60,000 bases of DNA from Antedon mediterranea (GCF_964355755.1 NC_092675.1:18616912-18676911), one strand, 5' to 3'; positions 1 to 12,335 are shown, counted from the first letter of the stretch. Notes: generated from the letters alone by a model not told the origin. Numbers and translations are program-made.

Positions 1-399
1 GAATTATTCTTAAACAATAAATAAATGACTACTGATGTTAAATGCTTATAGCATTTTATTTATGACGAGTTTTTAGACATTAAAAGGTCACCATAAATGT
101 TATCGTATGCAGTATATGTCATTATACATTTTTTTTTTCATTTTCAAAGTCAATGCATTCGCCGGTTTCAGTCTCTGTTATTAGCAAGGAAGAGACACAT
201 TTTGATATTGTATACACAAATTTGTATATACACACCGTTCCGTATTATCGGGACTGTATTGTCGATTTAACGCTCGGTCTGACAAAAATAGATGGCTGTA
301 TTAAAGGTATCTATACTCATGGTCTTTAAGCTAAACTAGAAACTGAAGAAATCGGATCGGATTTGGCCTACCACAGACCCACGGCAGCCAGCAGTGAAG

Positions 400-632
400 C
401 TAACCGGCGGTCGATATCTAGTCTTTGTGAATAGTCTACCAAGTTCTTTAACTTGCATTATGTACACGGGATCAACGGCTTTACATCCCATCCAAAGGAC
501 AAAGTGATGAGAGTAAAGCCTATTGCCTATAGCATACAGCTAGTATGGCACAGATAGACTCGAACCCATGCCTATCGCATGTTAGTGCAATATTATCATT
601 ACACCATTCTCCGTCTAGCCTCCATTTCTTGT
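400..632 (-). mobile_element. tRNA-headed SINE with conserved central domain
   Basis: Read on the minus strand, 557-567 gives a good Pol III B box (GGGTTCGAGTC), with a weaker A-box-like stretch about 30 nt upstream at 590-608. Downstream, minus-strand 451-510 contains TTTGGATGGGATGTAAAGCC, then ATCCCGTGTAC and TTAAAGAAC. From memory this order matches the central domain conserved in many eumetazoan SINEs (the Nin-DC type). The head is eroded, so the copy is old. Exact ends are not visible. Confidence 0.6.
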
Positions 633-3600
633 TAGATGCTCTCATAAAAAGTATTGTTATAAAACATTATACAGTATATACATGAAACATTTCTAGTGTT
701 TATAAATTAAAATACTATACTCTATTAGGTTACAATGATGTCATAACATTTATCTTTTGTAATATTAAATATTCATCGGTATAAATGCCATTAATAATGG
801 CCAAACTATAATTTTTCTATTAATATTAAGCTGTAATTATGAATATCACATAGATTTAATTTGCTACATCAAGCACAAAATGGCTCTCATAAGCGATTTC
901 ATTAATCTTTACGCTAATACACTGTCAAAGCGTCCATGCAAATCAGATTGATAAAGTATAAACAAATATTTTCCTCATACTTAAAAATGATCATTGGTAT
1001 TTGTTACCGTGACGTTCCATAATCGGAATATTCCATTTAACACGAATCACATTTTTGCTACTCGGAGACTGCGGCAATTAACAAACTCATAGAATAATAA
1101 ATAAAGACGTATACAACATAAGTTCTGGCTTAAATAGTTTAATTAGTAAATGAACATTCACCCATGTAAAACTGCACATAAAAGTCATAAGCAAATATAA
1201 GTTATATAGCAATAATTTCCAATTCTAAGTAAGCACAACAGGGATGCTCAGAGAAAAATAGCCCTATTGCCATAAGTGTCATAATATTGGGCGGGAGGGA
1301 GGGAAAATTGTCTTCAACTTAATGTGATCGTGTTAACAGAGAGGATGCTTGATCAAAGAGGTCGAAAACCCGCCCTCTCCGATCTCAAAATAGAATTGTG
1401 TTTCCAACCCCATTCTTGATTTTGTTGATTACGGATATATCTACGTCACAATAACCTTGTTGTGGACCAATTATAAACAATCTCGTTTTATGTTTAGTTA
1501 AATATTACGATACCACCTTGGATAGGAAGTACAGTATCTCCCGGATTTATTCTATAGGACCGGACGGTAGGTGTGTTCAGTATTCTAAAGGTTTTAAAGC
1601 TTTTTTTCTCCTTAACTTGCACTAACTATGCAATAGGCCTCAATGACCATAATTGCTTGGATGTACTATGGTACTTAGAGTAGTACATAAGCCTATGGTA
1701 TTCCTTGCCGATAAACAGCAGCAAGCAACATATCTAATACACGAAATGGACGTTGGAATGATGATAGTGAAAATATTAATCAAACTGTTGATATGTTCAT
1801 TTTTTTTACCGTCTACAAGGACATAATTTAATCCGTCTATATTAAAACTTAAATTAAAGCCTACCTTTATCTTTCTAATTGATTGCTGTGGTGTAATTCT
1901 ATAAAGAAATGGGTTTATGTTATGGTCGTACGTAGATCTAACGCAGAAAACAACCGAAAAAAAACAATAATTATAATGGCAATGTATTGATTTGTCGGTG
2001 TCAATTTAATTCGAATATTTCTACATGTAATGAAATATAAGAGGCGCAATTTTGTAATAGTAAAATTAGGTGTAGTTTTCGTTTTTGCATGTAATACATA
2101 TATAATATATAGGCTATATTTTACTAAGACTGTTGTTTGAAAATCAAATTTAAGTGGGCGTGGTGAGGTCAAGTTGATAAGCATCTACTTTTGTGAACCC
2201 ACTTTGCGTCGTTGAAAATACTCATAACCTACATTATGTTAAATTTACTAAGTTTAATTTTAATGTGCTACGGTACTGTGCTATTATAAAGCGATCTCAT
2301 AGGACCTATTGATGAAAATAACGCTTGAAAAATTAAGTTCGATTAATATCAGTAAATAACTATCAATCAACCTGCTTCTCTGAATACAGTCAATATCAAA
2401 TTTCAAATTTATATCGTAATTGAGCAATTAAAGTTTGTGTATATTTTGCTGTATACTATTTCTCGTTTGTATGATCAGAATTATTGAATTATTATTCATT
2501 TATTTAGTCAATCACGCTTTCCTTAAATTTACCACCAACAGACCAAAGGTCGAATCATGATCGATAACGACTGGCGGTCAATCAACCTTGTGATCACAAA
2601 ATAGGCATTAAAAATATATCAATAGGCCTACTTGTTATAATGTAATTCATGTCATAATTATTATCAAGCACTGGGTGTAAGCCAAGTGTTACATAGAGGA
2701 GCTATATAATAGGCAGACATTAACATGTGATCATTCCAATAATTATAGATATAAACAAATAATAAAACAATTAAACTATAACCTCGTTCCCGGAAGTTCA
2801 AATTCCTTTATGGAATAGAAATGCGCACTGAATACATAGGATAAACAGTTATTTTGTATAATATACAAACAGATAAAAATATTGCAAAAAGCTGAATTGT
2901 TTTGTATCACTCACTAATGTAACATTAACCACGTAACAAATATTTAACCAACTAACGAACAAAAAAATGTTAAGGAATCTTAAACTTTTAAAACTGTTTG
3001 TTTTGAAAGTTGAAAATTAAGGACTTGCAGTTCTTTCATGTTTGTCTGTTTATCCACCAACTCTCTATTTTAACTGGTGGTTAATTTAAGTCAATAAAAC
3101 CATTAACTAAAATATTTCCAGGGAAAAGTGAGTCTTTCAATGTTTTAAATAGGGTCGTATCAGCTTCAAATGTAAATTTCAATCTTAAAACTTCAGTCTA
3201 TATTTTCCTAATTTGAATCATCTATTAAGTCTATAACCGTAAAATATTATACATAACACATTGTTTTCCGCATAAAAAGTTTGAAATAATAACCTTTTTC
3301 ATGAAAGCCATTCCATTTCTATGCTAATATCTGTCTGTTCAACAATACTCTAAATTCCAAAGGTTTCAATTACATGGTTTCGTCATTGCTGGCATAAAAG
3401 TTTATAGGCTTTGTTTTCTAAGAAAAAAACAGTCTGAAGACAACAATGACGAAATTCAACTTTATGTCTAACGTAATGTCTTTCGATAAAGAAAGAATTG
3501 AAGGATAGACAGACCGACAGTCATGAAAAAGTGGTAAATAAATTTAAAAAGTTCAGCGTTCATGTGAAAGATTTAATAACATTTGACAAACTATCGTGAA

Positions 3601-4934
3601 CATTTCCGTATGTTGTTAGTGATTCTTTATTTCTTCATTGTTGTAAGTTCCACAATCAACATATTGATTATTACGGAACTGGTTAAATGTTTTTACGTTA
3701 GTGCTTAATATTTATTACATATTAGTTGATTATTACGTTAGTGGGATAAAAGAAAGACATCACGGAAGGCAAACTTGACATCGCCCACTCAAATATGATA
3801 TTCAACAGATTTTGAACACGCGCGTTTAATAACTGGCAAAATAATAATTATTCATTATTAAAGACATACCGATGATCTTTGTGAAATTTATGAAATGAAA
3901 GAATTTACCCACATGTATTTTGCCTTCCATTACTATATCATCCATTCCGTACGATTGGGGCCATAATTAATTACTTAGAATCAGAAACAGTAAAAGAGAC
4001 ACGGTAATTTCAACACCAGAGCTCCTATCTATGTCACACAGTGTTATATCAACAGCAAACACGTTATATTTTTACTATGTTTGATATGGACATGCGAAGG
4101 ATTGATAATGAATGAGTCATGACTCTTCTACTATTTTACGAGGCGGTCCCAGCATTTCAACGAATGAAAATATTGTCCCCATTCAACGAATACAATATAC
4201 AACACATTCATTATTCTTTAATGTTGCGTTGCACAATTATTCTTCAAATGTTTACAAAAAGCTGAACAAATAAAGTAGAACCATTTTAAAAAGAAAAATA
4301 AGTGGAGTTATTGTCAATGATTTTGCCAAGGTTTATCTATTAAAATAAACAATAAAAACTTTATACCCGGAGCTAAATACCCTTTCAATTCAGTTTCCAT
4401 TTATAAATGCTGATATAATTCTTTGAAAACATATTGTACCAAATATCAAAATATCAAAATATCAAATATCAAATATTATTATTCCATAAATGAATAGGCC
4501 TGTGATACTACACTGTGTTATTGTATGGTATATTTGGCAAAAATTCATTTATAGGCCTAATATACAAATGAAATGGTCTTGAAAATATTAACAAATATAA
4601 CAACCACTTAACATTCGAGGAAAAACAATAAGAATAGCTAATATCAGCACGTCATTTTACTGTTTATTCCCGAGAAAACCACCATATTTTAGTATCTCAA
4701 ATTCCTGAAATGTAATTATTAAAACGGTTTTGTATTTACGCTAACATGTCACTATCACAGTTATGCTAAATTGAGCGATACTTGGACCAAAACCGATTGA
4801 AAAGGAATATGTTTGGCTTAAATCGGTCCCTTGGTTTAAGATGGCAAAAACCAACCATAACGATGTGTGTCGGGGGAAATACTATAACATTTAAGTTCAT
4901 GTGTACGTCATTAACATTATGCATATTTTAAACT
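633..4934. other. Intergenic, no gene recognised
   Basis: AT-rich sequence with only short random open frames and no domain. Visible items are an AATATC-type microsatellite at about 4438-4478 and an inverted pair (TTTCGTCATTG near 3378, CAATGACGAAA near 3445). Several TAGGCCT words occur (1638, 2620, 4496, 4553). Confidence 0.5.
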
Positions 4935-5049
4935 CTGTCTAACTAGTTTGAAACAAAATGTGATGTGCCCAAATAGGATAGTGTTCATGCCCAATTATGA
5001 TGGGCACATCAGTTTGTTGTTGTCACATAAAGTTTGATAGTGTAGACAG
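4935..5049. mobile_element. MITE family A, copy 1
   Basis: A 115-bp palindromic element. It begins CTGTCTAACTAGTTTG and ends CAAACTTTATGTGACA-like in reverse complement, closing with GATAGTGTAGACAG. The inner motif GATGTGCCCA recurs in inverted form as TGGGCACATC. Four more copies lie at 16262, 18068, 28139 and 44998. Confidence 0.7.
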
Positions 5050-5477
5050 CAATCTGCAGTTATTTTACAAAAAGGTAACGTTGACAGAAGAAAATCAACT
5101 CTCATTCATATCTATCAGAAAAGACAAATAGCATATCGCATACAATGACATTATTAAATAAGACTCAACTCATAAAAAATATGATAATTCTTCTCATCAG
5201 AAAAATTCATGAAAAATGTGGTGGAGACATTAACGCTTTTCAATATTTTATCAAATTGTCCAGTGTCTACTGCTAATAATATAAACAGATACCGAATAAT
5301 AAAAACGTTTATTCCTCTTGTTGCTTAGTTTACGTCTTAGGTAATAGTAGGCATGTTAAGGTGCATATTTTAGGCAAATCCTTCAAATTGTGATAACATT
5401 TTGAAACTTTGCACAGTTATTCATTAGGGTGTCAAAAATATGAAATGGAAGGGTTGCACAAAATTTGGTCAGGGGAA

Positions 5478-5850
5478 AGCCGCCATTTTGTATTTCAAAA
5501 TGGCGGACCTCAAATTTTTAATTGTCAGGTATATCTCTGCTAAAGAGGCACCTAGAGTTCTGATTTTAAATGCAAATTATATGGTAGTGGGGTCACCAAA
5601 CATATTGGTATAATTAACATTTGATTGCATGGCGGCCATGTTGGATTTTAAAATGGTGGACTACAAATTTTCAATTTTCAGGTATATCTCTGCTAAAAAG
5701 GCACATAGAATTCTGATTTTAGGTGCAAATTATAATTATGGTAATGGGGTCAACAAACATATTGGTATAACTAAAATTGTTATTGCATGGCGGCCATGTT
5801 GGATTTCAAAATGGTGGACCCCAAATTTTCACTTTTCAGATTTCAGATTT
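5478..5850. repeat. Left tandem array of the 5.3-7.7 kb element
   Basis: About 2.3 units of ~165 bp. Each contains ATGGCGGCCATGTTGGAT, a run ending AGGTATATCTCTGCTAAA, then CTGATTTTA..GCAAATTAT and a GGGGTCA(A/C)CAAACATATTGG segment. This is the reverse complement of the units at 6820-7585. Confidence 0.75.
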
Positions 5851-5859
5851 TTTAGATTT

Positions 5860-6757
5860 GATGACAACAAATCAGAGTTGTTTTCAATTATTGTAACTGA
5901 AGTAGTAGAGAACATTGGCACAAATCACGGAATGTTTGTAGGGTCTTTGGGAGACAGAGCTGTAACAAACCAGTAAATATACAATGGCTGATGCCATGTA
6001 ACATAGAAGAGGCAGATGAACGTATGTTTGTTCACGTTAAACTTCCCGCAGAAATTTTCCACGCATTGTCAAGACTGTACACAGTGATGTTGTTGTCAGC
6101 TTTCCACAAAATACCTGGCATCCACAAGCTTCGGATCGAGTTTGGAGTGGGGAAGCACAAAGCACAATACACGAGATTGCTTCTTCTCTTGGATCACAAG
6201 CATCAGCCGCTTACTTGTTCTTTCATACCATTAGCGGTTGTGATAGAACTTCATCTGTTTAAGGAAAAGGTAAAGCTACATTTAACGAGACTTTGAAAAA
6301 GATGCCATGCATGACTCCAGTTTTTGAGAGGATGTCATTGCCTGTAGGGCATGTTAGTGAAACAGACACAGATTATCTAGTAACAGTTTGTTGTAACTAT
6401 GTCTACTGCAGAACATTTAATGATGCAAGACGATATCTTTTTACAACAAGAGAAAGACTATTGAAAATATCCCCCAACATCTGCAACATGTGAAACGGAA
6501 GCCAGGAAGTGGTACGACTGTCTAGATGCATTCAGGGTTGAGCAGGACCCAGCGAACTGGAGATAGAGGAAGGACGGCAACCAATTTAGTCCAGCTTGGA
6601 GTTCATTGCCGGAACTTTCAGATGTCACAAAGGTTTTAATTCGCTGTGGACCCCCTGTGGACACACCGACTGTGTTCTTGGATGCTGTAAATGCAGAAAG
6701 AGTGATTTACCATGTACAGAGCTGTGTGGTTGCCAGGGAAATTGTGACCTACAATAA
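5860..6757 (+). pseudogene. Decayed gene fragment inside the TIR element, EEADxRM..GVGKH..CKCRK family
   Basis: Protein similarity continues across four or more frame changes and an internal stop. In order: NKSELFSIIVTEVVENIG (frame 1, from about 5866), PCNIEEADERMFVHVK and HKLRIEFGVGKHK (frame 3, 5991-6175), MTPVFERM..VSETDTDYL and FNDARRYLFTTRERL (frame 2, 6293-6465), KDGNQFSPAWSSLPELSDV (frame 3, about 6565-6625, after an in-frame TAG), and CKCRKSDLPCTELCGCQGNC (frame 2, about 6689-6748), ending at TAA 6755-6757. From memory this is the C-terminal part of an uncharacterised protein family found in many copies in cnidarian, fish and echinoderm genomes, normally with EEADTR, FGTGKH-like and cysteine-rich C-terminal blocks. 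The function is unknown. The N-terminal half is missing and replaced by the repeat array. It cannot encode a full product now. Confidence 0.7.
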
Positions 6758-6819
6758 GTGTCCGTGTTAAATGCATGTAATTATGAACATAAACAAATAG
6801 TGTAAAGCCAGTACGGGTT

Positions 6820-7585
6820 GAGCTACATTCAAAATGGCCGCCATGCAATCAAAGACGTTATACTAATATGTTTGTTGACCTCAATACTATATTATACTTT
6901 GTACCTAAAATTATAACTGTAGGTACCGTACTGAAACATTTTGAGTTCGCCATTTTGAAATTCAAAATGGCCGCCATGCAATAAAATTGTCAGTTAAATA
7001 CCAATATGTTTGGTTACCCATTACCATATAATTGGCACCTAAAATCAGAACTCTGTGTACCTTTTTAGCAGAGATACCTGAAAAGTGAAAATTTAAGTCC
7101 GCCATTATGAAATTCAAAATGGCCGCCATGCAATCAAAATGTTAGTTATTATGTTTGGTGACCCCATTAACATATAATTTGCACCTAAAATCAGAACACT
7201 GGGTGCCTTTTTAGCAGAGATATACCTGAAAAATAAAAATTTGAAATCCGCCATTTTGAAATCCAACATGGCCGCCATGGAATCAAAATGTTAGTTATAC
7301 CAGTATGTTTGGTTACCCCACTACCATATAATTTGCACCTAAAATCAGAACTCTAGGTGCCTTTTTAGCAGAGATATACCTAAAAAGGGAAAATTTGAAG
7401 TCCGCCATTTCGAAATCCAAAATGGCCGCCATGCAATTAAAATGTTAGTTATACCAATATGTTTGGTGACCCCATTACCATATAATTTGCACCTAAATTC
7501 AGAACTCAAGGTGCCTATTTAGCAGAGATATACCTGAAAAGTGAACAATTTGGGTCCGCCATTTTGAAATCCAAAATGGCGGCTT
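6820..7585. repeat. Right tandem array of the 5.3-7.7 kb element
   Basis: About 4.7 units of ~150 bp. Each carries AAAATGGCCGCCATGCAAT, then AATATGTTTGGTGACCCCAT, ATAATTTGCACCTAAA, CTTTTTAGCAGAGATATACC and TCCGCCATTTTGAAATCC. The orientation is opposite to the left array. Units differ by substitutions and small deletions, so the array is not recent. Confidence 0.8.
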
Positions 7586-7710
7586 TCCACTGACCAAATT
7601 TTGTGCAACCCTTCCATTTCATATTTTTGACACCCTAATGAATAACTGTGCAAAGTCTCAGAATGTTATCACAATTTGAAGGATTGGGTCACTTAACAGG
7701 CCTACTATAA

Positions 7711-9666
7711 TACATAGCAGTATATAACTCGGGATCTAATATCTAAAGTAACTGAACACAGCTATTTAATTAGCCAATTATCGATATTGTATTTATATTG
7801 TACAGCAGGCACATTCAGAATAATGACTTTTACATCGTACGCCGTAAGTCTCTAACCTTATTACCATAATCCAAGGAGCCACATGTGATACACGTGTCAA
7901 TGTATTACAGAATTTGCATATGATAGGCCTACTGGACACAGTATTTATGTGCGATACACTTACAGAGAACTTTAAGTAAATATCTATTTCAGAATCTCTG
8001 ATGATGCGTTTTTGCGTTCATTTTGATGTTTTCAAGCAGGTTGAATTAAGTATTATGTAAATAAATTATAAAATATATCATTAATCATCAATTCCATTCA
8101 ATAGTGTCAGGGCAATGTTCATAATGTGTATTATGCCTTGTCCATGGTCATTGTGAAATTCAATAGTTAAGTCATATTTTATATTATTCATTCAATTAAA
8201 ACGTGGCCCGTTTATGTGATAAAAAGTTACTTTGAAATGTGTAATCGCGATACGAAACGATAACAATTTATTGTCGCACGGCAAGCACAGCATGAGCAAG
8301 TTAGGAAAAAGAATATTAAATAATATTAAATAATATCAGGCAATTTTACATTAATTCAATGGCTAAAAGAACATTAATTTGTTTTACAGTAAATAAATCT
8401 CACAAAGCAAACACAGTTAATTATATAATACATTAATACCAATAGTAAACCAATAAATTGAATAGGCTAATTAGGTCTATATCATAATAATATCTTGGAT
8501 GACGATACTGGTACAAACAAACAAAATGGTTTCGTGTATTTCAGTTCAATGGTGAACACCGTTCATTTATATGCAGTATATCTGTAGTATTCATTAAAGG
8601 AAATCACTGTTTCAATCATTTATAATTGAACTCCAACAATCACAACTCAAAAAGCGAGAAACCGTTTTGAGAGGGACTATCGAATATAGCTGCACATAGA
8701 TCATCTACCGGCTGCCAATCAAATACGCCAGTTTTGAATTTCGCTTATTCTAGGCCTTGTATTCTGATTTATGTGGTTTTCATAATATTTTCAATTATTG
8801 GTTTGCATAACTTATAATTATTTAGCCATTTTGAAAAGGTCGTTACCCCTGCCTGTTTGCGTCAATTCACTTTCTGTGTATATAACACCTGTATGATCCA
8901 TGGTCAGAGCTCAATGTTCGATTTGTTCTAACAGATTCGCAGAGTAAAAAAACAAGCGTTAAAGTCAATAGCATTGTGTCACATGTATAGTATATATATA
9001 TGCAAATTAAACATTATCTAAGTGAAATCATAATCGATCTTATCAAATTAAAATAATGAATTAAGGATGATAACTAACATAATTAATACAAGGACAATAT
9101 ATGACATTATAGAATACGAGACGTAACCCTAGTGACGGTCTTACTGACACCCATCAGTGTTAACATGTAAATTGATAACAATCTTCTTACAGTACGGTAC
9201 CTAATTACAATGATTAAGATAACAGTAGGTCTATACGTGTGTATTATCTTAATATTAACATGCCTAATAATTCTTTCCGGATGTATGGGGTAGAGAAGAA
9301 ATGGACTCTGTACACCCTTGATCACAGCATGGAGGTATAGATCACAGTATCAAGAATGATGACATTAAACACCGTGCAGTATATCGCGTCTTCTGACACA
9401 GAAACATTCATACCTTTGGATACTGTTTCTCCTGATACTGTCCGTAGATCTTGATTCGAACCCTTTCATAGATCTCGAGAGATTAGGGTTATGTTAAGTT
9501 AATAATTTAGGAGTAAAGGGCTATGGTATGGGTCTGTTGCTAAAGACATGGTACTGCAGGATGTACATTGACACGTACAGTACGAGAATCGGCTAATGTA
9601 AGCATAATAGTGCAGAAATCATATAGACTAGAATCAGTTCATCAAATAGAAGAATGCCCTGCAAAC
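7711..9666. other. Intergenic, no gene recognised
   Basis: AT-rich sequence without coherent coding potential. A CACATGTGATACACGTG segment near 7881 resembles part of repeat family E. Nothing else was recognised. Confidence 0.45.
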
Positions 9667-9920
9667 CATTAGGAGAACGAGCCCTATTTAGCGTGAGCTT
9701 TTGCCTCTGGCATCTTACTTGTTTATTTTTGCCTAAAGCCAGTCATTAATGTCTTAGTCAATTAATAAATCACGTAACACCTTGTTCATCTTCCAGGCTC
9801 AGCCTTCCTTGCTTCTGATTGGCTGCAATGCACAGCCTATTTTGGAATTGGTCACTCATTGTATTTAGAAACCACCATTATATCATGGGTAAATTTTTTG
9901 CACACAAAATTAAAGAATGC

Positions 9921-9970
9921 AAGTGGCCTTGTGGTTAGCAATGTCAGTTCTAATCTAACAGCAGGGAACC
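9921..9970 (+). other. tRNA-like A-box fragment
   Basis: AAGTGGCCTTGTGGTTAGCA resembles a tRNA 5' end with an A box (TGGCCTTGTGGTTAG). The expected B box is not intact downstream, where the sequence reads GCAGGGAACC. Possibly a SINE head remnant. Confidence 0.3.
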
Positions 9971-10762
9971 AAAGAATGAACTGTAGAGATGAGTTTAAAT
10001 TAAAAATTTGTGTTTTTTGTGCACCCAGACTAAAATCGCTGGAAAAGCAAAAACTTTTGTTTTGAAATTAAAACTATATTTATAAACTATTTCATGTTCT
10101 TCAGCTGAGATCTCAAAATGATCTCTATGGATTTGCCACCCCTCTAATGTTAAATATATAGGCCTATAATAAATAGTACAGTAATACTATTTCAAATTTT
10201 AAGCAAACAATTAAATACTGTATTTTATAATCATATTTTATATAATAGTTACTTTATGTCTCAATTATAAACCCCTTTTCTTGAGTATACCCCAATTGTA
10301 TGCACATTTATGGAGGAAATAATTATATATTTATGTTTTTCTCAATACATAATAGTTCAGTTTTTATTACACATTAATGTGACATTTGTTTGTCTAAGTT
10401 GTGTGAAGTAATGATACCAAAAATGTTAACTCTTAATTTGTAACTCCTGAATTGTAATCAATAGATTAGGTCTAAGTAAATATTAAAAAATTGTTGTTAA
10501 TGTTACAGATGGAACATTTTTGTTATAGGCCAGGATATCATTATTTTAACGATTAACTAAAAAATCAGATACTGTAATTAATACACTGAATAAAATCTGT
10601 ATGTGCATGTTATATATTTATTTTAATTTGAAAATTAACAATTGCCATGTAAACATATATTATGGGCCTAATTTGAATTAAATTTTATAGAGTTATATTC
10701 TTAAAAAATTCCTGTCCGTTAAAAAACAAGGCCAACAGCCATTAATTAAGTCGCGTTCTACA

Positions 10763-10817
10763 ATGCATAGTGATACCGGACCGACCGACAGACCGACCGA
10801 CATAGTGAACTATACTG
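10763..10817. repeat. GGACCGACC-type repeat, copy 1
   Basis: GCATAGTGATACCGGACC is followed by a GACCGACAGACC tetranucleotide-like run and CATAGTGAACTATA. The same order occurs at 11383-11446, about 620 bp downstream in direct orientation. A related copy in inverted orientation is near 51344. Confidence 0.7.
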
Positions 10818-11382
10818 ATCGAAATTACTGAACATGTGCAAAAATGTTGAAATGTTTAAAAACATTTATATTTTTTTAATTTACACGTGCGTAGCCTGTC
10901 ACTTTTGACGTGCTCATATAACGTAATTTCTAGTTGAAAAGTAAGTCAAGAAAACAGAAATCGGGCAAAAAGAGTGCGCAACAAAATTTAACGCGCAGTG
11001 CGCGTGCAAAAATCTGCGCACTCATGGCAATTTTGTAAACGCTTAAAATTGCCAGAAACGTACTCTTATTTCATCGAAAATAAATTTTGAACATTTTAAG
11101 CGCGCGTACACATGCGTTAAATGCGCTACGCACGTAATTGTATTGCCATATGATGATTTATGCCCTGAAATTTATGAGTACCAAATTTTATTTAATTGTG
11201 ATTCATGGTTGTGAAGATATGATTACAAACGTGATTTCGTTAAATCGTGCGTATACCGCGTAATTTTTTATTGCGCACCATGAAAACATAACCACATCGA
11301 TTCCTGGCCATAAGGAATATACTGTGAAAAATTGACTTAGCTAGATTAAACTGATATCAAGATTAGGTCAGAAAGCGATAAC

Positions 11383-11466
11383 ATGCATAGTGATACCGGA
11401 CCGACAGACAGACAGACCGACAGACCGACCGACATAGTGAACTATAGAGTCGCGTCCACGCGACTA
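11383..11466. repeat. GGACCGACC-type repeat, copy 2, with GTCGCGT end
   Basis: GCATAGTGATACCGGACC, a longer GACAGACAGACCGACC run and CATAGTGAACTATA are followed by GAGTCGCGTCCACGCGAC, a near-palindrome, then TAAAAA. Copy 1 has GTCGCGT on its other side (about 10750), and the 51.3 kb copy has TTTTTAGTCGCAT. The GTCGC palindrome therefore probably marks a family end. Confidence 0.65.
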
Positions 11467-11613
11467 AAAATGTGAACCTGCATAATGCGATAAAGTATTG
11501 TTGGCACATATATTAAATCCCGTCACAGTATAACTTGTATCCTTTAACTTTTGGAATGAGTTGGTGCATGGTAAGATATAGGAATATGGATTATGAAGGG
11601 GATGAAAAAATGT

Positions 11614-12335
11614 GAAAAAGATAGCACAATTTCTCAAATAGGTAGCACAATTTCTCGAATGGTTAGCACAATTTCTCAAAGAGGTAGCACAATTTCCCGA
11701 ATGGTTAGCACAATTTCTCAAAGAGGTAGCACAATTTCCCAGATGGTTAGCACAATTTCTCAAAGAGGTAGCACAATTTCCCGAATGGTTAGCACAATTT
11801 CTCAAAGAGGTAGCACAATTTCCCGAATGGTTAGCACAATTTCTCAAAGAGGTAGCACAATTTCCCAAATGGTTAGCACAATTTCTCAAAGAGGTAGCAC
11901 ATTTTCCCGAATGGTTAGCACAATTTCTCAAAGAGGTAGCACAAAATCTCCCGAATGGATTGCATAATTTCTCAAAGAGGTAGCACAATTTCCCGAATGG
12001 TTAGCACAATTTCTCAAAGAGGTAGCACAATTTCCCGAATGGTTAGCACAATTTCTCAAAGAGGTAGCACAATTTCTCGAGTGGTTAGCACAATTTCTCA
12101 AAGAGGTAGCACAATTTCCCGAATGGTTAGCACAATTTCTCAAAGAGGTAGCACAATTTCCCGAATGGGTAGCACAATTTCTCAAAGAGGTAGCACAATT
12201 TCCCGAATGGTTAGCACAATTATTTCTCAAAAAGGTAGCACAATTTCCTGAATGTTGCATATTGCACAATTTCTCAAAGAGGAGCACAATTTTTTTAATG
12301 GATTGCACACTTTCTCAAATGTAGGTTTAGCACAA
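11614..12335. repeat. 42-bp minisatellite built of paired 21-mers
   Basis: About 16-17 copies alternate GGTAGCACAATTTCCCGAAT and GGTTAGCACAATTTCTCAAA types, each half 21 bp. Because 42 is a multiple of three and the unit has no stop in several frames, long open frames appear on both strands (Cys-Ala-Asn-His-type on minus, Ser-Thr-Ile-Ser-type on plus). Both are unlikely to be genes. There are degenerate edges at 11614-11650 and 12230-12335. Confidence 0.95.

Larger units (their letters stand above)
5345..7707. mobile_element. 2.36-kb TIR element with internal arrays and decayed gene
   Basis: The two ends are long imperfect inverted repeats. The left runs TAGTAGGCATGTTAAG, then AATCCTTCAAATTGTGATAA and onward to about 5515. 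The right, from about 7545 to 7707, is its reverse complement with small indels. TAA flanks both sides (5342-5344 and 7708-7710), consistent with a 3-bp target duplication. Inside, a left array (about 2.3 units) and a right array (about 4.7 units) of the same ~150-165 bp unit point in opposite directions around a decayed protein-coding segment. No recognisable transposase domain is seen, so this looks like a non-autonomous DNA transposon. The TAA duplication would fit a PIF/Harbinger-like insertion preference, but the superfamily is not established. Confidence 0.75.

Noticed and set aside
5629-5976. 115-aa open frame
   Set aside because: Its first two thirds translate the tandem array; only the last part belongs to the decayed gene, already described.
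11464-12308. Long open frames on both strands (up to 174 aa) with Cys-Ala-Asn-His or Ser-Thr-Ile-Ser repeats
   Set aside because: They exist only because the minisatellite unit is 42 bp and stop-free; both strands are equally open and no signal peptide, splice site or unique sequence supports a gene.
11614-12335. Possible CRISPR array
   Set aside because: The repeats are contiguous without unique spacers, and the genome is eukaryotic.
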